Assembly: GCA_020845735.1 (NCBI GenBank)
Contig: JADLFF010000058.1
Coordinates: 1 to 40,367, forward strand
DNA: 40,367 nucleotides
Reading direction: 5' to 3'
DNA from: Dehalococcoidia bacterium
GTDB taxonomy: Bacteria > Chloroflexota > Dehalococcoidia > UBA2979
The first letter of the stretch is position 1; the number at the start of each line of letters is the position of its first letter. Below are positions 33,808 to 40,367 of this stretch, one piece after another. The notes beneath the pieces were generated by a model. It worked only from the letters and a program-made list of their open reading frames with translations, made no database searches and had not been told where the DNA came from. The translations under genes were made by a program, and so were the position numbers.

Positions 33808-34497
33808 CTATGTCTCGCTCGGCGCGCGCACCAGCGGCGACGCCTGCCCCTTCTGCACCACGTACTCACACATCGAGGCGCCCTCGACGGCCCGTGCCGT
33901 CTGCGTCACCGGCACCTCCAGCAGCAGCTCGATGGTCCGGCGATCCGCCTCGCAGCACGCGTGGTTCTCCGCCGCCGTCGAGCGGTACGGGCACCCGACG
34001 TTGAGCAGCCGGTACACGTCCCCCTCGTCGACCACCTGCGTGAGGATGCCCTCGCCGCTGAGGGCCTCCGCGACCTGTCCCACGCGCGCCGGCAGGTCCG
34101 AGGCCGTCACGTGCGCCGAGTACTCGCTCGCCACGCCCTTGGCCACCGCCTCGAACAGGCGCTGCACGAGCGCGTCACCCGAGGCCCCGGACACCTCGGC
34201 CATGGGCAGACTCTCGAGGGCGGGATAGAGCCGCTCGAGGAGTCGCGCGTAGTTCGCGGCGGCAGTGCGCTCCTCGCCCGCGACGCTCAGCGAGTACACC
34301 AGGCCCGGGCGCCCGCGTCCCTGCCGCTCCAGGCGGCTCTCCACGAGGCCTTCCGCCTGCATGATGTCCATGTGGCGCCGGATCGCGCCCTCGGACACGC
34401 CAACGCGCTCGGCCAGGGCTGCCACCGAGGCGGGCCCGTGCTCGTGCAGCAGTCGGATCACTTCTTCACGAGTCGACACGGGACGTCGTTGCACCAT
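33808..34497 (-). CDS. sufR: SufR-like iron-sulfur-sensing transcriptional repressor
   Basis: A 229-residue winged-helix regulator. The HTH lies in PASVAALAERVGVSEGAIRRHMDIMQAEGLVESRLERQGRGRPGLVYSL (about 22-70). The C-terminal half has cysteines at 169, 181, 182 and 210; the C169-x12-C182 spacing matches the start of the cyanobacterial SufR cluster motif. By family precedent it binds a cluster and represses the suf operon when clusters are sufficient. It is first in the suf block and in the same direction. Its promoter has leaderless spacing, so the ATG is probably the first mRNA codon. Confidence 0.85.
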   Translation of the reverse strand: MVQRRPVSTREEVIRLLHEHGPASVAALAERVGVSEGAIRRHMDIMQAEGLVESRLERQGRGRPGLVYSLSVAGEERTAAANYARLLERLYPALESLPMAEVSGASGDALVQRLFEAVAKGVASEYSAHVTASDLPARVGQVAEALSGEGILTQVVDEGDVYRLLNVGCPYRSTAAENHACCEADRRTIELLLEVPVTQTARAVEGASMCEYVVQKGQASPLVRAPSET

Positions 34498-34503
34498 GTT
34501 CGC

Positions 34504-34532
34504 AGGCTAGACCCCGGCCTCAACGACGTCAA
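34504..34532 (-). promoter_or_regulatory. sufR promoter, leaderless
   Basis: On the minus strand: -35 TTGACG (34527-34532), a 17-nt spacer, -10 TAGCCT (34504-34509), then 6 nt to the ATG at 34497. This is the best-formed promoter in the window. An AT-rich stretch (about 34531-34560) just upstream of the -35 could hold an operator or UP element. Confidence 0.6.
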
Positions 34533-34662
34533 TGTTTCTTAAAAACTATTTGAGGAAAGTGCGCGAATTCGCCACGCATCGCCGGCCGGTCGCAACGACT
34601 ACCCTCGACACGCGCAGAGCGCAGCCAGCGCAGGCAGCACGTGCAGGACGGACAGGACACGC

Positions 34663-35250
34663 GTGACCTACGAGTGGGACCCCGCACCCCTCCACGACGT
34701 GGTGGCGCTGTTCCGTCACTTCCCGGCCCCCTGGTGGGTCAGCGGCGGCTACGCCATCGAGCTGGCCGTGGGCCATGCCTACCGCGAGCACGGCGACGTC
34801 GACATCTCCGTGCTGCGCCGGGATCACGAGGCGGTGCGCGCACACCTCGCGGCCTGGGACTGCCACGCCGCCGACCCGCCCGGCCAGCTGCGCCCGTGGC
34901 CCATCGAGGAAACCCTGCCCCTCCACGTCCACGACATCTGGGTGCGGGAGCTCGGAGGCACGCGCTGGCGCTTCCAGCTGATGCTCGATGAGTCCGACGG
35001 CGACACGTGGATCTACCGTCGCGACCACAGCATTCGCCGGCCGCTCCTCGAGGTGTTCGACGCGCAACTCGACCCACCTCGGATCGCGCCCGAGGTGCAA
35101 CTGCTCTACAAGTCGCGGGGCCTCCGGCCAAAGGACGAACTGGACTTCACGATGGTGCTCCCCCGGCTGTCGGTCGAGCAACGTCGATGGCTCGCCACGG
35201 CCCTCCTCACCGAGCACGGCAACCATCCGTGGGTGGCACGACTCAGCTGA
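34663..35250 (+). CDS. Nucleotidyltransferase-fold protein, aminoglycoside-adenylyltransferase-like
   Basis: A 195-residue protein. WWVSGGYAIELAVGHAYREHGDVDISVLRRD (about 24-54) matches the nucleotidyltransferase core: a GG, a helix, then D-x-D (DVDIS), the metal site. The rest resembles the ANT(2'')/LinB-like group seen in many environmental genomes. Substrate is unknown, and antibiotic modification should not be assumed. The start is a GTG at 34663 with AGGA upstream. It lies alone, divergent from sufR. Confidence 0.7.
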   Translation: MTYEWDPAPLHDVVALFRHFPAPWWVSGGYAIELAVGHAYREHGDVDISVLRRDHEAVRAHLAAWDCHAADPPGQLRPWPIEETLPLHVHDIWVRELGGTRWRFQLMLDESDGDTWIYRRDHSIRRPLLEVFDAQLDPPRIAPEVQLLYKSRGLRPKDELDFTMVLPRLSVEQRRWLATALLTEHGNHPWVARLS

Positions 35251-35363
35251 TCGTCTCGCCTGATCACCCCACCTCAGTTGCCGCGCCTCCGACCGCACAC
35301 CTACGATGCGCGCCGCACATCGAGGTCACGTACGCAGAGAAACGCACAGGCAGGGGGCACGCG

Positions 35364-35786
35364 ATGGCCGACAACGTCCAGGGTCTCGAGGTCGGTTCGG
35401 TGGCCACCTTCAGCAAGGCGGTGACCCAGGCCGACATCGACAGCTTCGCGCAGGTCACCGGCGACACGAACCCGCTGCACTCCAACGCCGAGTACGCCGC
35501 GCGCACCCGCTTCAAGGCCCCCATCGCGCACGGCATGTTCGGCGCCGGCGCCATCTCGGCCGCCCTCGGCACGAAGCTCGCCCCGAACTCCGTCGTGATC
35601 TACCTCGCGCAGAACCTGCGCTTCCGTGCGCCCGTCATGGCCGGGGACACCATCACCGCCACCGTGACCGTGACCGCCGTCGATGTCGAGCGCTCCCGCG
35701 TCTCCCTCGAGACGAAGGTCTCGAAGCAGGACGGCACCGACGTCATCCTCGGCGACGCCCAGGTCATGGTGGAAGCACTCGGCTAG
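35364..35786 (+). CDS. (R)-specific enoyl-CoA hydratase, MaoC/PhaJ-like
   Basis: A 140-residue hot-dog hydratase. The hydratase 2 motif is intact: D34 and H39 in TGDTNPLHSNAEYAARTRFKAPIAHGMFGAG, the same D-x4-H catalytic pair as PhaJ. It should hydrate trans-2-enoyl-CoA to (R)-3-hydroxyacyl-CoA, feeding either PHA synthesis or an acyl-CoA pathway. AGGGGG precedes the ATG by about 7 nt. The DoxX-like gene follows 30 nt later. A PhaB-like reductase lies 2.7 kb downstream. Confidence 0.85.
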   Translation: MADNVQGLEVGSVATFSKAVTQADIDSFAQVTGDTNPLHSNAEYAARTRFKAPIAHGMFGAGAISAALGTKLAPNSVVIYLAQNLRFRAPVMAGDTITATVTVTAVDVERSRVSLETKVSKQDGTDVILGDAQVMVEALG

Positions 35787-35816
35787 CAGCGCCCTCGAGG
35801 AGTGGCGGGGATACCG

Positions 35817-36191
35817 ATGAACCGCCTGCTCTGGATCCTCCAGGCCGTCCTCGCCTTCCTCTATCTCGCCGGCGGCGCCTACAAGCTGTTCGCCGCCGAC
35901 GAGCTGGCAACCACCCTCGTCGCGCTCCCCCGCGGCGGCTGGGCCGTGCTCGGCATCATCGAGATGGCCGGCGCAGTCCTCCTGATCGTCCCCGCCGCCC
36001 TGAGGGCGAACCCCTCGCTCAGCGCCCTCGCGGCCACCGTCCTCGCCGGCGAGACCTGCGCGCTCGCCGCCCTCTACGCGCGCGCCTCCCTCGAGTTCGC
36101 CCCGACCAATCCCCTGTGGTGGGCCGCGTTCATGGCGCTGCTCGCGGCCTTCGTCGCCTACGCTCGCCTCCACATCCGCCCGATCGACTGA
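35817..36191 (+). CDS. DoxX-like small membrane protein
   Basis: A 124-residue protein with four hydrophobic segments (about 5-25, 40-58, 65-88, 98-118), the size and layout of DoxX/DUF4267-type proteins. LLWILQAVLAFLYLAGGAYKLFA at the N-terminus is typical. Function is unknown. I chose the ATG at 35817, with GGGGAT about 6 nt upstream; a GTG five codons earlier is possible. Confidence 0.7.
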   Translation: MNRLLWILQAVLAFLYLAGGAYKLFAADELATTLVALPRGGWAVLGIIEMAGAVLLIVPAALRANPSLSALAATVLAGETCALAALYARASLEFAPTNPLWWAAFMALLAAFVAYARLHIRPID

Positions 36192-36370
36192 CGGCGCCCA
36201 TACGCATAGCGACGATGGCGAGACGACGGCGCGGCGATCGCGAGGCGCGCGTGGCGCCCGTCCTAGAACCACCACCCACCGAGCGCCAACACCCCCTCGG
36301 CACTGCACGCGCCACGCCCCACACTCCGAGGCATGCCCGCAACTTCCCCTTCCGCTCCCCCCGAGCCTCC

Positions 36371-36474
36371 CCGTTCCCGCTCGCCCCGAGCCTCCCCGTT
36401 CCCGCTCGCCCCGAGCCTTCGCGTTCCGTCGCCCGGAGCCTCCCCTTCCGTTCGCCCTGAGCCTGTCGAAGGGC
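36371..36474. repeat. 25-bp tandem repeats ending in a palindromic element
   Basis: Two exact-length 25-bp units (36371-36395, 36396-36420) differ at one base. Degenerate units flank them (about 36348-36370 and 36421-36443), and the series ends in a full GCCCT/AGGGC palindromic element at 36450-36474. All units share the CGAGCCT-type core of that element, so the array may derive from it. The 537-bp gap 36192-36728 otherwise holds only the CAATCAAG boxes and a promoter. Confidence 0.7.
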
Positions 36475-36559
36475 CTCCCCTCCGGTCAAACACTGACCTC
36501 GAGGAGAACCACCGAACGGCGCGCACACCGCCGATCCCCGCCGCACCGCCACACCAGAT

Positions 36560-36617
36560 CAATCAAGTCAATCAAGCACCGAATCTGGAACGCGGCCTTC
36601 AATCAAGAACAATCAAG
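36560..36617. promoter_or_regulatory. Four phased CAATCAAG direct repeats upstream of the mutase
   Basis: CAATCAAG occurs at 36560-36567, 36569-36576, 36600-36607 and 36610-36617. Start-to-start spacings are 9, 31 and 10 bp, close to one, three and one helical turns, so the boxes face one side of the DNA. They end about 60 bp before a TACCAT -10 at 36674-36679, a position suited to an activator. Confidence 0.6.
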
Positions 36618-36673
36618 CCGAGGCCGCGCGCGAACTGTCAGCACCGGCATCGCGGACGCCACGAGGAATCCCG

Positions 36674-36679
36674 TACCAT
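36674..36679 (+). promoter_or_regulatory. Candidate -10 box TACCAT of the mutase gene
   Basis: TACCAT lies 49 nt before the mutase start. CGGACG at 36651-36656, 17 nt upstream, is a poor -35, which would fit an activator-dependent promoter. Confidence 0.35.
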
Positions 36680-36728
36680 CACCAGAACCGCAGTCCCTCG
36701 ACGTATGCCGTTCGCGATGGAGCCGCCG

Positions 36729-38402
<1,674 letters not shown>

Positions 38403-38417
38403 GACTCGACCGCCGCC

Positions 38418-38439
38418 CCTCGACAAGAACGCGTCGAGG
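38418..38439. terminator. Candidate terminator after the mutase
   Basis: CCTCGAC (38418-38424) pairs with GTCGAGG (38433-38439) around an 8-nt loop, and GC-rich flanks can extend the stem. There is no T-tract. Confidence 0.35.
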
Positions 38440-38505
38440 CGGCACAGTGCGGGGCGCCGAACGAACTCAGGACAGCGGTGATTCGCACCTAGCGAGGGGA
38501 TGACG

Positions 38506-39252
38506 ATGGCGGGGGCACTCGACGGGCAGGTGGCGGTGGTGACGGGCGCAAGCCGCGGGATCGGCCGCGCGTGCGCCATCGAGCTGGCGAAGCACGGCGC
38601 CGCAGTCGTGATCAACTACACGTCCAACGAGGAGGCGGCGAACTCCTGCAAGGCAGAGATCGAGGCGGCCGGCGGCAAGGCCATCGTCGTGCAGGCCAAC
38701 GTCGGCAACCCGGATGAGGCCCGCGCCCTGATCAAGGCCGCCGAGGAGCAGTGCGGCAAGGTCGACATCCTCATCAACAACGCCGGCGTCAACCGCGACC
38801 GCACCATCCAGCGCATGAGTGACGCCGAGTGGAACGAGGTCATCCAGACCGACCTCTCCTCGATCTTCTACACGACGCAGGCGGCGCTCGGCGGGATGCG
38901 CGAGCGCAACTACGGCCGCATCGTGAACATGTCGAGCGTGATCGGGCAGATGGGCAACCTCGGCCAGGCGAACTACTCGGCGGCAAAGGCCGGGATGATC
39001 GCCTTCACCAAGACCGCCGCGAAGGAGCTCGCGCGCTTCGGCATCACCGTCAACGCCGTCTGCCCGGGCTTCATCGAGACCGACATGGTCGCAGCGCTGT
39101 CCGACGAGATTAAGACCAGCCTCATCGCCAACATTCCGGTCGGCCGGTTCGGCACCGCCGAGGAAGTCGCCGCCGCCGTGCGCTTCCTCGTCACCGAGGG
39201 CGGCTTCTTCACCGGCGCCCAGCTGAGCCTCAACGGCGGGCAATACATGTAG
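38506..39252 (+). CDS. 3-oxoacyl/acetoacetyl-CoA reductase, PhaB/FabG-like SDR
   Basis: A 248-residue classical short-chain dehydrogenase. The NAD(P) motif is TGASRGIG at 13-20, followed by NNAG at 91-94. The catalytic set is S144, Y157 and K161 (YSAAK). The C-terminal AQLSLNGGQYM resembles acetoacetyl-CoA reductases (PhaB) more than typical FabG, but the two overlap. With the PhaJ-like hydratase nearby, a hydroxyacyl-CoA role is plausible. The ATG at 38506 lies 8 nt after GAGG; an ATG at 38500 is too close to it. Confidence 0.85.
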   Translation: MAGALDGQVAVVTGASRGIGRACAIELAKHGAAVVINYTSNEEAANSCKAEIEAAGGKAIVVQANVGNPDEARALIKAAEEQCGKVDILINNAGVNRDRTIQRMSDAEWNEVIQTDLSSIFYTTQAALGGMRERNYGRIVNMSSVIGQMGNLGQANYSAAKAGMIAFTKTAAKELARFGITVNAVCPGFIETDMVAALSDEIKTSLIANIPVGRFGTAEEVAAAVRFLVTEGGFFTGAQLSLNGGQYM

Positions 39253-39310
39253 GCGCGAGCCCTACTGAAAAAGGCAGGCATGTAGCTCCGGAAGTCCGGA
39301 TGGCACCTGC

Positions 39311-39334
39311 AGAGGCCGCCGCAGGGCGGCCTCT
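39311..39334. terminator. Hairpin terminator after the PhaB/FabG-like gene
   Basis: AGAGGCCGCC (39311-39320) and GGCGGCCTCT (39325-39334) form a perfect 10-bp stem with a GCAG loop, 58 bp after the stop and just before the kinase gene's ribosome site. The T-tract is minimal. Confidence 0.55.
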
Positions 39335-39351
39335 TGATCCAGAGGAGCGCC

Positions 39352-39924
39352 ATGCCACCCCTCGAGCGCATCCTCGTCATCGGGAACACGGGCAGCGGCA
39401 AGAGCACCCTCGCCGAGGAGTTGGCGCGCCGCCTCGGCCTGGCGTTCGTCGAGCTCGACGCCCTGTTCTGGCTCCCCGGGTGGACCGAGCCAGAACCTGA
39501 GGCGTTCCGCGCGAAGGTGCGCGCCGCCATCGACGGCGAACACTGGGTCACGGCCGGCAACTACACCAGCCGCACCGAAGACATCACGTGGCCGCTCGCC
39601 CAGGTCGCCATCCACCTCGACCTCGGCCTCGCGCGATCGGTCTGGCGCGTGACCCGTCGCGCGTGGCAGCGCTCCCGCTCCGGCGAGCTGCTCTGGGGCA
39701 CCAACACGGAGAGCTTCGCGAAGCACCTCAAGCTCTGGAGCGGCAAGGACTCCCTGATCAACTGGGCCGTGACCGCGCACCTGACGAGGCGGGCCGGCAT
39801 GCTCGGCAGGCGGCACGATCCCCGCTGGGCGCACATCGACTTCGTGCGGCTGCGCTCGCCTCGCGAGGTGGAGCGCTGGCTCGAGGCGGTGACGCGCCAG
39901 CCCCGCTCGAGGCCGGCAGCGTGA
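39352..39924 (+). CDS. P-loop kinase-like (AAA_17/topology-modulation-type) protein
   Basis: A 190-residue P-loop NTPase with Walker A GNTGSGKS at 11-18. LGLAFVELDALFWLPGW and WVTAGNY are typical of the adenylate-kinase-like group often called DNA topology modulation protein (FlaR-like). The real substrate of this group is unclear. GAGGAG lies about 5 nt before the ATG. Its TGA overlaps the next gene's GTG (GTGA), so the two are coupled. Confidence 0.8.
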   Translation: MPPLERILVIGNTGSGKSTLAEELARRLGLAFVELDALFWLPGWTEPEPEAFRAKVRAAIDGEHWVTAGNYTSRTEDITWPLAQVAIHLDLGLARSVWRVTRRAWQRSRSGELLWGTNTESFAKHLKLWSGKDSLINWAVTAHLTRRAGMLGRRHDPRWAHIDFVRLRSPREVERWLEAVTRQPRSRPAA

Positions 39925-40367
39925 CCACCTCGAAGGCCGCCGCGACCGCTCGATCGCCGCGCCTGCCGTTCTCACCCGCTCGTGCCTACGCCCACCTCCG
40001 TGCCGCCGACCCGGTCGTCGGGAACCTGATCGACGAGTGGGGCCCCTACCGTCCGAGGCCTGGCACGGACCCGTGGTCGAACCTCGTGCGCACGATCCTC
40101 TTCCAGCAGCTCGCGGGGAGCGCCGCGCGCGCGATCCAGCGCCGCTTCTATGCCCTCCATGGCGTGGAGGACCGCGTCCCCACGCCCGCCGAGGTGCTGG
40201 CCACCACCGACGAGGCGTTCCGCGGCGCGGGCGTCTCGAGGCAGAAGGCCGCCTACCTCCGCGACCTCGCCGCGCACGTCCTCGATGACCGCCTGGACTT
40301 CGAGGCGCTGCGTCGCGCGCCGGACGCCGAGGTCGTCACCGCGATCACCGCCGTGCACGGCCTCGGC
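39921..40367 (+). CDS. DNA-3-methyladenine glycosylase II (AlkA-like), truncated by window end
   Basis: A partial gene of 149 codons that reads open to the window edge. FSPARAYAHLRAADPVVGNLIDEWGPYRPRP and PWSNLVRTILFQQLAGSAARAIQRRFYAL (about 55-83) are the conserved HhH-GPD glycosylase start. The sequence ends at AVHGLG, the beginning of the helix-hairpin-helix, so the catalytic aspartate lies beyond the window. It removes alkylated bases in base-excision repair. The start is a GTG in a GTGA overlap with the kinase-like gene. Confidence 0.85.
   Translation, partial: MTTSKAAATARSPRLPFSPARAYAHLRAADPVVGNLIDEWGPYRPRPGTDPWSNLVRTILFQQLAGSAARAIQRRFYALHGVEDRVPTPAEVLATTDEAFRGAGVSRQKAAYLRDLAAHVLDDRLDFEALRRAPDAEVVTAITAVHGLG

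Noticed and set aside
34663-35250. Antibiotic-resistance gene (aminoglycoside adenylyltransferase)
   Set aside because: Only the fold and the metal-binding D-x-D are visible; most chromosomal relatives are not known to confer resistance.
36192-36728. Possible cobalamin riboswitch before the mutase
   Set aside because: I found no B12-box-like sequence or compatible fold; the gap is explained by tandem repeats and the CAATCAAG boxes.

Overview
This window is about 40 kb of very GC-rich bacterial DNA (roughly 70% by eye) with dense, mostly metabolic genes, short spacers and several ATGA-type start/stop overlaps. The gene set (a SufR-regulated suf operon with SufU and SufT, a B12-domain-less methylmalonyl-CoA mutase subunit, a LonB-type AAA+ protease, CoA-ester enzymes, HxlR and MDR enzymes) and the -10/start spacing suggest a Chloroflexota-like or other high-GC terrestrial or aquatic bacterium. 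I cannot name the genus from sequence alone. No rRNA, tRNA, CRISPR array, transposase, integrase or phage gene was found.

Layout. 1-6855: small-molecule and CoA metabolism (zinc alcohol dehydrogenase, phosphotriesterase-family hydrolase, a VapBC-type toxin-antitoxin pair, a membrane-anchored SRPBCC protein, an acetyl/propionyl-CoA synthetase, a crotonase, a MaoC-like hot-dog protein). 6979-11163: HxlR regulator, two small nucleotide- or flavin-fold enzymes, citrate or methylcitrate synthase, a repeat array, a transglutaminase-like protein and a small membrane protein. 11205-14416, minus strand: KaiC-like ATPase, serine hydrolase, quinone oxidoreductase. 14587-22691, plus strand: MBL hydrolase, then a tight MmgE/PrpD - LonB - HAD cluster, an MFS exporter and a methyltransferase. 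22697-25197, minus strand: an inositol-phosphatase-family enzyme and an orphan solute-binding lipoprotein. 25264-26570: two tandem membrane-anchored Rieske-fold paralogues that have lost the iron-ligand cysteines. 26653-34497, minus strand: the Fe-S assembly operon sufR, sufC, sufB, sufD, small zinc-ribbon protein, Rieske ferredoxin, sufS, sufU, sufT. 34663-40367: nucleotidyltransferase-like protein, PhaJ-like hydratase, DoxX-like membrane protein, methylmalonyl-CoA mutase, PhaB/FabG-like reductase, P-loop kinase and a truncated AlkA glycosylase.

How the genes fit together. The synthetase, crotonase, MaoC/PhaJ hydratases, acetoacetyl-CoA-reductase-like enzyme, citrate or methylcitrate synthase, MmgE/PrpD protein and methylmalonyl-CoA mutase all handle short-chain acyl-CoAs. 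They suggest acetate/propionate or branched-chain catabolism, possibly with a hydroxyacyl-CoA or PHA branch, although they do not form one operon. The suf block is the only complete, clearly coordinated pathway.

The most unusual material is non-coding. (1) Pairs of hairpin/G-quadruplex-motif/hairpin elements lie just after the stop codons of sufB and of the Rieske gene. (2) A family of small palindromic elements has compensating stem changes, one nested copy and one 84-bp tandem array. (3) Four helically spaced CAATCAAG boxes lie upstream of the mutase. (4) Seven possible -10 boxes sit 5-7 nt from a potential start codon, six of them good leaderless candidates. (5) The palindromic octamer CCTCGAGG is very frequent. 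Among proteins, the cluster-less Rieske pair stands out.
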